Assembly: GCF_026184235.1 (NCBI RefSeq)
Contig: NZ_CP110806.1
Location: forward strand, 2,542,001-2,606,000
Source of the DNA: Cellulomonas sp. S1-8
GTDB taxonomy: Bacteria; Actinomycetota; Actinomycetes; Actinomycetales; Cellulomonadaceae
Direction of reading: 5' to 3'
DNA length: 64,000 nucleotides
The position numbers and the translations under genes are program-made. Under the pieces are notes generated by a model, which worked only from the letters and a program-made list of their open reading frames with translations, ran no database searches and was not told the DNA's origin. Shown piece after piece: positions 9,050-18,188 of the stretch. The stretch's first letter is position 1. Each line of letters begins with the position of its first letter.

Positions 9050-10558
9050 ATGACCGTCCGTGCCGCGCCGACGACCCACGTCGACCTCGCCTCCCCCCTG
9101 CGCCCCTGCCACCTCGTGGCGGCCGCGGGCCCGGTCGACGTCGTCGTCCCGCCCGAGGCACGGACGCGCACCGGCGCGGTACGGACCTTCCTCGACGTCG
9201 CACTCGCCGAGGACCGCGCGGTGTACGGCGCCACCACGGGGTTCGGTGCCCTGGTCGGCTTCCGCGGCCGCGCCGACTCCCGCGACCAGGCCGACAACAC
9301 GCTCGCGCACCTCGGCGCCGGGCAGGGGCCGGCGCTGGACCCCGGTCTCGTGCGCGCCGCCGTGCTGGTGCGGGCGCGCTCGTTGGCGCAGGGGGCGTCA
9401 GGGGTCGGGCCGCACGTGCTCGACGCGCTCGCGGCGATGCTCGGCACGACGTTCGCGCCCGTCGTGCCGCGCTGGGGGTCGGTCGGCGCCAGCGGTGACC
9501 TCGTGCCGCTCGCCGCCGTCGCCGGCGCGCTGCGCGGCCACGGCGAGGCCGAGGTCGACGGGCACCGGATGCCTGCGCACGACGCGTTGGCCGCGGCAGG
9601 CCTGACGCCCCTCGCGCTCGACGGCCGCGACGCCCTCGCGCTGGTGAACGGCACGTCGCTGACGACGGCCGCTCTGGCGCTCGCGCTCCACGGCGTGCGC
9701 CGCGCGCACGACGCGCTCGTGCGGCTGACGTGCCTGCTGACCGACCTGCTCGGCTGCGACCCGCAGTTCACCGACGCCGACCTGCTCGACCGGTACGGCC
9801 ACCCCGGCGCGGCCGTCGTCGGCGCGCGCATGCGTGCGCTGCTCGCGGGCACGGTGCCGTCGGGGACCCGGGCGCTGCAGGAGGCGTACTCGATCCGCTG
9901 CACGCCCCAGCTGCTGGGGGCCGCGCACGACGCGCTGCGGTACGTCGAGGACGTCGTCACCGCTGACCTCGCGGGCGTCAGCGACAACCCCCTGCTGTTC
10001 CCCGAGCACGACAAGGTCGTGCACGGCGGCAACTTCTTCGGTCAGCCCGCCGCGTTCGCGGCCGACCTGCTGGCGCTCGTCGCCGCGCAGCTCGGCAACC
10101 TCGCCGAGCGCCAGCTCGACCTGCTCGTCGACCCGGTCCGCAACGGCGGGCTGCCCCCGATGCTCGCCGCGGGACCCGGCCGGCAGCACGGGCTGCAGGG
10201 CGTGCAGCTCGCGTCGACCGCCCTGGTCGCCGAGCTCCGCCGCGACGCGGCCCCGGCGAGCATGCAGTCGCTGCCGACCAACCTGCACACCCAGGACGTC
10301 GTGCCGTTCGGCACGCAGGCCGCGCTGCGCTCGCTGGACGGCGCAGGGATCCTGCGCCTGCTCGTGGGCTCGCTCGCGCTGGGACTGCGGCAGGCCGCCC
10401 ACGTCGGCGCCCGTGCACCCACCGCGCCCGCGTCGGCGGAGCTGCTCGACGCGCTCCGCGCCGCCGTCCGTCCTGTCGACCCCGACCGCCCGCTCGAGCA
10501 GGACGTCCGCACCGCCGCGGACGTCGTCCTACGCACCGCACCGGAGGACCTGTCGTGA
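9050..10558 (+). CDS. MIO-type aromatic amino acid ammonia-lyase, probably tyrosine ammonia-lyase
   Basis: A 502-residue enzyme of the histidine/phenylalanine/tyrosine ammonia-lyase family. The cofactor-forming Ala147-Ser148-Gly149 lies in GSVGASGDLVPLA and the catalytic Tyr59 in VYGATTGFG. Downstream family motifs are QEAYSIRCTPQ, SDNPLLF and GGNFFGQP. The substrate-selecting pair is His87-Leu88 (NTLAHLGAG), matching the His-Leu pair that selects tyrosine in Rhodobacter TAL; histidine ammonia-lyases have Ser-His at this site. No other hut gene is nearby, so histidine degradation is unlikely. A tyrosine aminomutase is the main alternative. It heads an operon whose next gene overlaps by GTGA, and a CRP-type site sits at -41.5. 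Expected product: p-coumarate. Confidence 0.84.
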   Translation: MTVRAAPTTHVDLASPLRPCHLVAAAGPVDVVVPPEARTRTGAVRTFLDVALAEDRAVYGATTGFGALVGFRGRADSRDQADNTLAHLGAGQGPALDPGLVRAAVLVRARSLAQGASGVGPHVLDALAAMLGTTFAPVVPRWGSVGASGDLVPLAAVAGALRGHGEAEVDGHRMPAHDALAAAGLTPLALDGRDALALVNGTSLTTAALALALHGVRRAHDALVRLTCLLTDLLGCDPQFTDADLLDRYGHPGAAVVGARMRALLAGTVPSGTRALQEAYSIRCTPQLLGAAHDALRYVEDVVTADLAGVSDNPLLFPEHDKVVHGGNFFGQPAAFAADLLALVAAQLGNLAERQLDLLVDPVRNGGLPPMLAAGPGRQHGLQGVQLASTALVAELRRDAAPASMQSLPTNLHTQDVVPFGTQAALRSLDGAGILRLLVGSLALGLRQAAHVGARAPTAPASAELLDALRAAVRPVDPDRPLEQDVRTAADVVLRTAPEDLS

Positions 10559-12108
10559 CCCTCGACCACCTCATCATCGGAGCCGGCCCCGCGGGCCTGC
10601 AGCTCGGCGCACTGCTGGAGGCCGACGGGCGGCGCGACTACCTCGTCGTCGACCGCGCCGACGTCCCCGGGTCGTTCTTCGAGCGGTACCCGCGCCACCG
10701 CCGCCTCATCTCGATCAACAAGCCACGCACCGGCAGCGACGACCCCGAGGTGAACCTGCGGCTCGACTGGAACTCCCTGCTGAGCGACGACCCCGACCTG
10801 CGGTTCACGCGGTACACCGACCGGTACTTCCCCGACGCCGACGTGATGGTCCGCTACCTCGCGGACTTCGCGGAGCGGTCCAAGGTGCGCGTGCGGTACG
10901 GCGCGGCCGTCACCCGCGTCTCGCGCCGCGACGACGTCTTCGAGGTCGAGGTGGGAGGCGAGACGCTGACGGCCCGCACGGTCGTCGTCGCGACGGGCGT
11001 CAGCCGCCCGAACCGCCCGGCGATCCCGGGGTTCGAGCTCGCCGAGGGGTACGACACCATGTCGGTCGACCCCGCGGACTACCTCGACCAGCGTGTGCTG
11101 ATCATCGGCAAGGGCAACTCGGCGTTCGAGACCGCCGACGCCCTCATGGAGACGACGACGGTGATCCACGTCGCCGGGCCCGACTCGGTGCACCTGGCGT
11201 GGCGCACGCACTACGTGGGCCACCTGCGCGCGGTGAACAACAACTTCCTCGACAGCTACCAGCTGAAGTCCGCCAACGCGGTGCTCGACGGCACGGTCGA
11301 GCGCATCGAGCGCGACGACGACGGACTGGCGGTCACGTTCCGGTTCGCGCGCGCCGAGGAGTCCCGCGTGCTGCACTACGACCGCGTGCTCGCGTGCACG
11401 GGGTTCGCGTTCGACGCGTCGGTGTTCGACGCGTCGTGCCGGCCGGCGCTCGCGATCAACGACCGGTTCCCCGCGCAGACGGACGAGTGGGAGTCGGTCG
11501 ACGTCCCCGGCCTGTTCTTCGCCGGGACGCTCACCCAGCAGCGCGACTTCCGGCACTCCACCAGCGGGTTCGTGCACGGCTTCCGGTATGGCGTGCGTGC
11601 CCTGCACCGCGTCCTCGAGCGCCGGTACGCGGACGCGCCGTGGCCGTCGGTGCCCGTGGACCCGACACCCGAGGCGATCACCGCGGCCGTCGTCGAGCGG
11701 GTCAACCGCACGTCCGCCCTGTGGCAGCAGTTCGGGGTCCTCGCGGACGTGGTCACCGTCACCGGGGCGCAGGCGCGGTTCCACGAGGAGGTCCCCGTCG
11801 ACTACCACGCGCGCGTCGGCCTGGGCGCCGACGGGCACGACGACGACGCGTTCGTCGTCACCCTCGAGTACGGCCCCGACCACGACAAGGTCGATCCGTT
11901 CGACATCACCATCAGCCGCATCGCGCAGGACACCCCCGGCGTCGCGCACGACGCCGCGTACCTGCACCCCGTGGTGCGGCACCACCGCCGCGGCGAGCAC
12001 GTCGCGACCCACCACGTCGCAGAGAACCTGGAGAACCGGTGGGACCGTCCCGACGCGCACGTCGCACCGCTCGAGGCCTTCGTGGCCGGAGCCCTGGCGG
12101 GGCGCTGA
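10555..12108 (+). CDS. FAD-dependent oxidoreductase / flavin monooxygenase-like (FOXRED2-like)
   Basis: A 517-residue flavoprotein with an N-terminal FAD Rossmann motif (IIGAGPAGLQLGALL) and a second dinucleotide motif (IIGKGNSAFETADAL, about residue 183), the layout of flavin monooxygenases and FOXRED2-type proteins. A further segment, GLFFAGTLTQQRDFRHSTSG, closes the FAD site. The C-terminal 130 residues are a family-specific extension that I cannot assign. The GTG start overlaps the lyase stop (GTGA) and GGAGG lies just upstream. In this operon it would oxidise an intermediate derived from the lyase product; substrate unknown. Confidence 0.78.
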   Translation: MTLDHLIIGAGPAGLQLGALLEADGRRDYLVVDRADVPGSFFERYPRHRRLISINKPRTGSDDPEVNLRLDWNSLLSDDPDLRFTRYTDRYFPDADVMVRYLADFAERSKVRVRYGAAVTRVSRRDDVFEVEVGGETLTARTVVVATGVSRPNRPAIPGFELAEGYDTMSVDPADYLDQRVLIIGKGNSAFETADALMETTTVIHVAGPDSVHLAWRTHYVGHLRAVNNNFLDSYQLKSANAVLDGTVERIERDDDGLAVTFRFARAEESRVLHYDRVLACTGFAFDASVFDASCRPALAINDRFPAQTDEWESVDVPGLFFAGTLTQQRDFRHSTSGFVHGFRYGVRALHRVLERRYADAPWPSVPVDPTPEAITAAVVERVNRTSALWQQFGVLADVVTVTGAQARFHEEVPVDYHARVGLGADGHDDDAFVVTLEYGPDHDKVDPFDITISRIAQDTPGVAHDAAYLHPVVRHHRRGEHVATHHVAENLENRWDRPDAHVAPLEAFVAGALAGR

Positions 12109-12109
12109 C

Positions 12110-13141
12110 GTGCCACGGCCACGGGAGGCCGAGCGCGGTGCGCGCGAGGTCCTCGACCCCGTCCACTACGACTTCCTCGCGGGCGGCGCGGGCGACGAGC
12201 GCACGCTGACGGGCAACACCGACGCGTTCGCCCGGCGGCGGCTGCGCCCGCGCGTCCTGCGGGGGGCGGGGACGCGCGACCTGTCGACCGACCTGCCCGG
12301 TGCGCGGCTCGCCGCACCCGTCGTCGTCGCGCCCACCGCGTTCCACCGCCTCGCGCACCCCGAGGGCGAGGTCGCGACGGCGCGGGGCGTGGCCGCAGCC
12401 GGCGGGCTGCTGACCGTCAGCATGATGGCGACGACGGCGGTCGAGGAGATCGCCGCCACCGGCGCGGCGCTGTGGTTCCAGCTCTACGTGCAGCCCGACC
12501 GCGGGTTCACGGCCGCCGTGGTCGCGCGCGCCGAGGCCGCCGGCTGCCGGGCGCTCGTCCTGACGGTCGACTCCCCCGTCCGCGGCAGGCACCCGCGGGA
12601 CGAGCGCCACGGCTTCACGACGCTGCCGGACGGGCTGGTCTGCGAGAACATGCGCGGCCCGGACGGGCGCGCCCGCGACCTCGTCACCGACCCCGACCTG
12701 GGCTGGGACGCGGTCGACTGGCTGCGCGGGACGACGTCGCTGCCCGTGCTGGTCAAGGGTGTGCTGCACCCCGCCGACGCCCGGCTGGCCGTCGAGCACG
12801 GCGTCGACGGGATCGTCGTGTCGAACCACGGCGGGCGGCAGCTCGACGGCGCGATCAGCACCCTGGACGCGCTGCCCGCGGTCGTCGACGCCGTCGCGGG
12901 CCGCGTGCCGGTGCTCCTCGACGGCGGCGTGCGCCGGGGCGTGGACGTGCTCGTCGCGCTCGCGCTCGGGGCCGCCGCCGTCATGGTCGGACGCCCGGTG
13001 CTGTGGGGGCTCGCGCAGGCCGGTGCGGACGGCGTCCGGGCCGTGCTCGACGACCTGACCGCCGAGCTCGCCCACGCGATGGCGCTGGTCGGCGCGCACC
13101 GGCCCACCGACCTGACCCCCGACCTCGTGGTGGTCCCGTGA
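12110..13141 (+). CDS. FMN-dependent alpha-hydroxy-acid oxidase/dehydrogenase
   Basis: A 343-residue TIM-barrel flavoenzyme of the lactate/glycolate/mandelate oxidase family. The active-site segment SNHGGRQLDGAIS contains the catalytic His-Gly-Gly-Arg, and LPVLVKGVL and VLLDGGVRRGVDVLVAL bind FMN. The N-terminal DPVHYDFLAGGAGDE matches the family's DxxxYxYxxGGA pattern. The GTG start is one base after the upstream stop. The family converts 2-hydroxy acids to 2-oxo acids; in aromatic pathways a 4-hydroxymandelate-type reaction is possible, but the context does not prove it. Its stop overlaps the P450 start (GTGA). Confidence 0.85.
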   Translation: MPRPREAERGAREVLDPVHYDFLAGGAGDERTLTGNTDAFARRRLRPRVLRGAGTRDLSTDLPGARLAAPVVVAPTAFHRLAHPEGEVATARGVAAAGGLLTVSMMATTAVEEIAATGAALWFQLYVQPDRGFTAAVVARAEAAGCRALVLTVDSPVRGRHPRDERHGFTTLPDGLVCENMRGPDGRARDLVTDPDLGWDAVDWLRGTTSLPVLVKGVLHPADARLAVEHGVDGIVVSNHGGRQLDGAISTLDALPAVVDAVAGRVPVLLDGGVRRGVDVLVALALGAAAVMVGRPVLWGLAQAGADGVRAVLDDLTAELAHAMALVGAHRPTDLTPDLVVVP

Positions 13142-14478
13142 ACCCCGGCGTGGCGGCACTCGGCGCCGTCGCCCTCGCCGTGGTCTGGAGCCTGCCGCGC
13201 TGGCTGCCGCCCGCCGTGGTGCGGCTGCGCGAGCGCGTGTTCACGGCCGTCAACGGCACCGAGGGCATCCCCGTGCCCGGTCCGCTGGTGGGCCCCGAGC
13301 ACTTCGAGCGCGTGTACGCGCACCCCGCCGCCGACGGGCGCAGCGCCGGGGCGGGCCTGTCCGACCTGTTCTGGTACTGGCTGGCCCCCGGGGCGCACAT
13401 GCACCAGGAGCACCTGGAACCCGGCGAGCGGTACCGCACGGTCGCCCGCACGACCCGTCAGGTGCTCGCGGTCCGTCACGAGCGCAGCGACGCGCTCGCG
13501 ACGGCCGCGGTGCGCCGTGCGCTCGACCGGCTGCCCGTGGACCGGCCGAGCCTCGTCCGGCTGCGCGACCTGCTCATGCCGGTGTGGGCGGAGGTGTACC
13601 ACGAGCTGGTGTTCGCCGAGCCCTGCCCCCGCGACGCGCGCGACCTCGTCGTCGCCAACGCCGACGACGTCGTCACCGCCCTCAAGGGCACGGGTCTGCG
13701 CCACCTCGACCGCCGCGACCGCCTCACGCGGTACCTGCGCTCCCGCGTCGAGGACGGCACCTGCCCGGTGGTGCTGCCACCCCCGTTCACCGCGCAGGAG
13801 ACGGCCTGGTACCTGCAGGGCGCGTTCTTCAACACCGCGGTGGTGCAGATGTCCGAGGCCGCCGCGCACGTCCTGCTGTCCGCCGCCGCGTACCCGCCGG
13901 CCCGCGACCAGGTCGACGACGACGACGCGCTCGACCGGATCGTCGACGAGACGCTGCGCGTGCACCCGCTGTTCGGCATCGCGCACCGCATCACGTCCGC
14001 GCCGATCGTCGTCGACGAGGTCGTCACCCTGCCGGCCGGCTCGGTGCTGCTCTTCAACTACCTCGCGTACCAGCGCACGGGGGCCGCGGCCGACGACACG
14101 TTCGACCCCGACCGGTGGCGCACGCTGCGCCACCACGACGCGCACTTCCTGCCGTTCGGCGTGACCGCCAACCGGGCCTGCCCCGCACGCGGGTCGGCGC
14201 CGGTCATGCTGCGTGCCGTGCTGCGCGAGGTGCTGCGCCGGTACGACGTCACGTCGACCGCCGCGCACACGCGCTCGATGCCGAACCGCGGCCCGGCCTA
14301 CCTCACGCCCGTCGGCGTCGCCGGTCCCGGACGCGCCCGCCTGGCCGCCCTGCGCTGGCGGGACCGGTGGGCCGACGTCGGCCGGTCCGTGCAACAGCTG
14401 GTCCTGGGCACCGCCATGGTGCTCGACGCCCGCCGCCTCAAGCCGTGCACCACCTACTTCGCGGAGGTCCGCGTATGA
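13138..14478 (+). CDS. Membrane-anchored cytochrome P450-like protein with atypical heme motif
   Basis: A 446-residue protein. The ExxR motif of the K-helix is in DETLRVHPLFG. The heme-ligand region is FGVTANRACPARG, with the Arg two before the Cys as expected. However, there is one extra residue between Phe and Cys, and the usual Gly of FxxGxRxC is missing. The I-helix candidate (GAFFNTAVVQ) keeps the Thr but lacks the usual acidic neighbour. The first 35 residues are hydrophobic (VAALGAVALAVVWSLPRWL), suggesting a membrane anchor, which is uncommon for bacterial P450s. The GTG start overlaps the oxidase stop; the stop overlaps the antiporter ATG. Confidence 0.75.
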   Translation: MNPGVAALGAVALAVVWSLPRWLPPAVVRLRERVFTAVNGTEGIPVPGPLVGPEHFERVYAHPAADGRSAGAGLSDLFWYWLAPGAHMHQEHLEPGERYRTVARTTRQVLAVRHERSDALATAAVRRALDRLPVDRPSLVRLRDLLMPVWAEVYHELVFAEPCPRDARDLVVANADDVVTALKGTGLRHLDRRDRLTRYLRSRVEDGTCPVVLPPPFTAQETAWYLQGAFFNTAVVQMSEAAAHVLLSAAAYPPARDQVDDDDALDRIVDETLRVHPLFGIAHRITSAPIVVDEVVTLPAGSVLLFNYLAYQRTGAAADDTFDPDRWRTLRHHDAHFLPFGVTANRACPARGSAPVMLRAVLREVLRRYDVTSTAAHTRSMPNRGPAYLTPVGVAGPGRARLAALRWRDRWADVGRSVQQLVLGTAMVLDARRLKPCTTYFAEVRV

Positions 14479-15740
14479 CACCCGTCGAGCTCGCACCGCG
14501 GTTCTTCCTCGCGGTCGTCGTCATCCTGCTGGTCTGCCGCGGCGTGTCGTGGCTCATGGGCCGCGCCGGCCAACCCCCCGTCGTGGGCGAGATGGTCGCC
14601 GGCGTGCTCCTGGGCCCCTCGCTGCTGGGTCTGGTGCTCCCCGGGGTGCAGGAGGCGCTCTTCCCCGCCGAGCTGCGCCCCGTGCTGTTCGTCGTCGGCC
14701 AGATCGGTCTGGTGCTCCTGATGTTCCACGCCGGCTACGCGTTCAGCACGCAGCACGCGGGCGGTCTCGCCCGCACCGCGGCCGCCGTGTCGCTCGCGGG
14801 CGTGACGGCCCCGCTGCTGCTCGGCGTGGCGCTCGTCCTGCTCGCGGCCGACCACGTCCCGCTGCGGCCCGACGGGGTCCCGGTCGGTGTGGTCGCGGCC
14901 TTCGTGGGCGTGGCGCTGGCCATCACGGCGTTCCCGATGCTCGCGCGCATCATCACCGAGCGCGGGCAGGCGGGCACCCGGCACGGGGCGATCGCGCTGG
15001 CCAGCGGGGCGGTCGACGACGTCGTCGCGTGGGTGCTGCTCGCCGTGGTGCTGGCGGTCGCCACGGGCAGCGCCGGTCCCGCGCTCCTGACCGTCGGCGG
15101 CGCGGCGGTGTTCGTCGCGCTGATGTGGTTCGTGGCACGACCAGGCATGCACCGGCTGATGACGACCGCGCGCCTCGACGACCACGCGCGCCTGCTCGGC
15201 ACGGTCACGGTCCTGTTCGCCGCCGCGTGGTTCACTGACGAGATCGGTCTGTACGCGGTCTTCGGCGCGTTCGCGCTCGGTCTCACGGTGCCGCGCCTCC
15301 CGCCGGCCGATCGGGTGGTCGGCGGGCTCACGCCCGTCACCGGCGTCCTCGTCCCGCTGTTCTTCACGTACTCGGGCCTCAACACGCAGTTCGGGCTGTT
15401 CACCGAGCCGAGCGTGCTGCTGTTCGCCATCGCGTGCGTCGTCGTCGCGATCCTCGGCAAGTTCGGCGCCTGCTGGTTCGCCGCACGGCGACGCGGCGAG
15501 CCCCAGGGCGTCGCGCTGCGCGTCGCGTCGCTCATGAACGCGCGCGGGCTCATGCAGCTCATCGCGCTGAACATCGGGCTCGAGGCGGGGATCGTCGGGC
15601 CGGCGCTGTTCACGGTGCTCGTGCTCGTGGCGCTCGTGACGACGATCATGACCAGCCCGATGCTCACGTGGGTCGAGCGTCACCACCCGCTGCCCGCAGC
15701 CGAGCCGGCGCCCGCCGAGCCCGTCCGTGCGATCCCGTGA
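14475..15740 (+). CDS. CPA2-family cation:proton antiporter (KefB-like membrane domain)
   Basis: A 421-residue membrane protein with about twelve hydrophobic segments. Signature segments are QPPVVGEMVAGVLLGPS near the N-terminus, ITAFPMLARI, GAVDDVVAWVLLA with the conserved Asp pair of the ion path, and LMNARGLMQLIALNIGLE. There is no C-terminal nucleotide-binding (RCK/TrkA-N) domain. The ATG overlaps the P450 stop and GGAGG precedes it. CPA2 antiporters accompany some natural-product clusters, so a role in product export or pH/ion balance is plausible inference. Confidence 0.87.
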   Translation: MTPVELAPRFFLAVVVILLVCRGVSWLMGRAGQPPVVGEMVAGVLLGPSLLGLVLPGVQEALFPAELRPVLFVVGQIGLVLLMFHAGYAFSTQHAGGLARTAAAVSLAGVTAPLLLGVALVLLAADHVPLRPDGVPVGVVAAFVGVALAITAFPMLARIITERGQAGTRHGAIALASGAVDDVVAWVLLAVVLAVATGSAGPALLTVGGAAVFVALMWFVARPGMHRLMTTARLDDHARLLGTVTVLFAAAWFTDEIGLYAVFGAFALGLTVPRLPPADRVVGGLTPVTGVLVPLFFTYSGLNTQFGLFTEPSVLLFAIACVVVAILGKFGACWFAARRRGEPQGVALRVASLMNARGLMQLIALNIGLEAGIVGPALFTVLVLVALVTTIMTSPMLTWVERHHPLPAAEPAPAEPVRAIP

Positions 15741-15787
15741 TACGGAGGGTCTTACTGAAGTCACACCATGTGTGCAAAGGTCGGGAC

Positions 15788-16456
15788 ATGTCCGGACGAC
15801 CGCACCGGCTCCTCGTCGTCGAGGACGACCGGGACCTCAACGACACGCTCACCGAGGTGCTGACCGACGAAGGGTACGTCGTCGACCAGGCCCGTGACGG
15901 TCACCGGGGCCTCCACCTGGGCCTCACCCGCCCCTACGACGTCCTCGTCGTCGACCGCCGCCTGCCCGCGGTCGACGGGCTCGACATGCTCGTGCGGCTG
16001 CGCTCACGGGCCGTCAGCGCCCGCGCGCTCGTCCTGACGGCGCTGGGCACGGTCGCGGACCGGGTGGCCGGCCTCGACGCCGGCGCCGACGACTACCTCG
16101 TCAAGCCCTTCGAGCTCGACGAGCTCAGCGCCCGCATCCGCGCGCTGTGCCGCCGGGTCGACGAGGCCGACACGCACCTGCCGCTCGGCGACGGGTCCCT
16201 CGACCTCGTGACCCGGCAGGTCCAGCTCGCGACCGGCCGCCGCGTCGACCTGTCGGCGCGGGAGTACGCGCTGCTGCGGGCGCTCGCGGAGCGTCCGCGC
16301 GCCGTGCACACGCGCACCGAGCTGCGCCGCACCGTCTTCGCGGACACCGAGGCCGCGTCGATCGTCGACACCTACGTCTACTACCTGCGCCGCAAGCTCG
16401 GCCGGCCGGCCGTCCACACGGTGCACGGCACCGGCTACCGGCTGGGCACCCTGTGA
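15788..16456 (+). CDS. OmpR/PhoB-family response regulator
   Basis: A 222-residue two-component regulator. The receiver domain has the acidic pair Glu12-Asp13, phospho-acceptor Asp56 ([13 protein letters not shown]), a signalling Thr in LVLTALG and Lys in LVKPF. The C-terminal winged helix ends [10 protein letters not shown]...HGTGYRLG. The start ATG has AAAGG upstream. The 47-base gap after the antiporter holds an inverted repeat CACA-CCA-TGTG, so the pair may have its own promoter. It overlaps the sensor kinase by GTGA. Confidence 0.92.
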   Translation: MSGRPHRLLVVEDDRDLNDTLTEVLTDEGYVVDQARDGHRGLHLGLTRPYDVLVVDRRLPAVDGLDMLVRLRSRAVSARALVLTALGTVADRVAGLDAGADDYLVKPFELDELSARIRALCRRVDEADTHLPLGDGSLDLVTRQVQLATGRRVDLSAREYALLRALAERPRAVHTRTELRRTVFADTEAASIVDTYVYYLRRKLGRPAVHTVHGTGYRLGTL

Positions 16457-17751
16457 ACGCAGCAGGCGCCGAGGAGCGGGTCGTCCGGCGCGCACGCCTG
16501 CGGATCGGCGCGCTCGTCGGCCTCGTCATCGCCGCGCTGCTCGGCCTGGTCGGCGCGATCTCCTACGGCGTCATGCTGCACAGCCAGGAGCGCCAGATCG
16601 ACGGCGAGCTCGCGTGGGGCGTCACCCACGGGACGATCGCCGGGCCGCCCGCGTGCAGCTGGATCATCACGTACGACGGGACGACCGTCGACCACGGGGT
16701 CGCGGCACCGCCGCCGGGTTTCCCGCTGCGCGACGCGCTCGTCGAGGTCGCGGCGACGGGGACGACGCAGGACGCGCGCATCGCGCAGGACGGCACGGTC
16801 TACCACGTGCGCACCGCCCGGCAGGGCGACGAGGTGGTGCAGGCCGTCTTCGACGCACGCTTCCAGCTCGCCGACCGCCGCCACCTGCTCATCGCGTTCG
16901 CGGTCGCCGCCGGCGCCGGGGCGCTCGCGGCCGTCGTCAGCGGCGTCGTCGTCGGCCGCCGCGCCGTCGCCCCGCTCGCGGACGCGCTGCAGCGGCAGCG
17001 CCGCTTCGTCGCCGACGCGAGCCACGAGCTGCGCACCCCGATCGCCCAGGTCCACGCCCGGGCCCAGCTGCTCGTGCGCCGCGCCCGGGCGGCCGACGAC
17101 GACGTGCAGGCGCGCGACCTCGACCGGCTCGTCGCGACGACGCGGCGCCTGGGCGAGATCGTCGACGAGCTCCTGATGTCCGCCCGGCTCGCGTCCGCGC
17201 ACGACACCGCCGCCACCCGTCCCGACAGCACCGACGTGGACGTCGCCGCGCTCGTGGACGAGGCCGTCACCGCCGACGCCGCCCGCGCCGCCGCCCGGGG
17301 CGTCACGATCACCGCCCTGACGGACGACGGCCTCCCCCGCGTCCGGGGCGTCGAGTCGGCGCTGCGCCGCGTCGTCGCCGAGCTGCTCACCAACGCGCTG
17401 GCCCACACCCCGCCGGGCGGGCACGTCGCCGTGTGCGCGAGCACGGCCGAGCAGGGGCACACGGTCGAGGTGGTGGTCACCGACACCGGCGAGGGCTTCG
17501 ACCCCGGCGACACCGAGCGCATCTTCGACCGCTTCCACCGCGGGCCCGGCAACGACGAACGCCGCTTCGGCCTGGGTCTGGCCCTGCTGCGCGAGGTCGT
17601 CACGAGCCACGGCGGCACGATCCGCGCGGTGGGGCACCCGGGCGAGGGGGCGACGTTCACGGTCCGGCTGCCGGCGGCGGGGCACCGCGTCGGGGCCGGC
17701 GGCGACGCGGGCCGCGTCGAGAGCGCCTCGCGGGCCCCGGCACGCCTGTGA
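16453..17751 (+). CDS. Sensor histidine kinase
   Basis: A 432-residue membrane kinase. There are two hydrophobic segments (about residues 16-42 and 137-166), and about 95 extracytoplasmic residues between them form a small sensor domain. The phospho-acceptor His lies in [13 protein letters not shown], the N-box in [14 protein letters not shown], the G1 box in DTGEGFDP and G2 in FGLGLALL. It is co-translated with the response regulator (GTGA). Signal unknown; position at the end of the lyase operon suggests it senses a condition or product linked to that cluster. Confidence 0.92.
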   Translation: MNAAGAEERVVRRARLRIGALVGLVIAALLGLVGAISYGVMLHSQERQIDGELAWGVTHGTIAGPPACSWIITYDGTTVDHGVAAPPPGFPLRDALVEVAATGTTQDARIAQDGTVYHVRTARQGDEVVQAVFDARFQLADRRHLLIAFAVAAGAGALAAVVSGVVVGRRAVAPLADALQRQRRFVADASHELRTPIAQVHARAQLLVRRARAADDDVQARDLDRLVATTRRLGEIVDELLMSARLASAHDTAATRPDSTDVDVAALVDEAVTADAARAAARGVTITALTDDGLPRVRGVESALRRVVAELLTNALAHTPPGGHVAVCASTAEQGHTVEVVVTDTGEGFDPGDTERIFDRFHRGPGNDERRFGLGLALLREVVTSHGGTIRAVGHPGEGATFTVRLPAAGHRVGAGGDAGRVESASRAPARL

Positions 17752-17772
17752 CGGCCCCGCCGCCCGGCTGAG

Positions 17773-18169
17773 GCGGATGAGTCAGCCGGTACGCCGGGTT
17801 CTGTCCCCGCGCGCGGTCACCCCCGCGCGGGTGGCGACCATCCATCTACGACGTACGTTGCCGCACGCCTCCAGCGGCCTACCCGGGAGCTCGGGCGGGC
17901 AACCCTCGAACGCTCCCTGTCTGGCCTTGCTCCGGGTGGGGTTTGCCGAGCCGCACCGGTCACCCGGTGCGCTGGTGGGCTCTTACTCCACCGTTTCACC
18001 CTTACCGCGTCGTCCCGGCGAGCCGGTCCGTCGTGGCGGTCTGTTCTCTGTGGCACTTTCCCGCGGGTCACCCCGGGTGGGCGTTACCCACCACCCTGCC
18101 CTACGGAGCCCGGACGTTCCTCGGCAGGACCCGAGGGCCCTGACGCGGCCGCCTGGCTGACTCATCCGC
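17773..18169 (-). ncRNA. rnpB: RNase P RNA (type A)
   Basis: The catalytic RNA that matures tRNA 5' ends. The 5' and 3' ends form a perfect 15-bp P1 helix: 18169-18155 pairs with 17787-17773. Inside it, read on the minus strand, are the conserved GAGGAACGTCC near the 5' end and ACAGAACCCGG near the 3' end that form the P4 core, plus G+C-rich hairpins. The length of about 397 nt fits actinobacterial RNase P RNA. Mature ends may lie a few bases inside the P1 helix. No protein frame here should be trusted. Confidence 0.95.
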
Positions 18170-18188
18170 GCTGGTCAGCCTACCCGTG

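Noticed and set aside
9050..10558. Histidine ammonia-lyase (hut pathway)
   Set aside because: The selectivity pair is His-Leu rather than Ser-His and no urocanase, imidazolonepropionase or other hut gene is nearby.
17777..18165. Several protein reading frames of 60-127 codons
   Set aside because: They lie inside the RNase P RNA gene, whose paired ends and conserved core are unmistakable.
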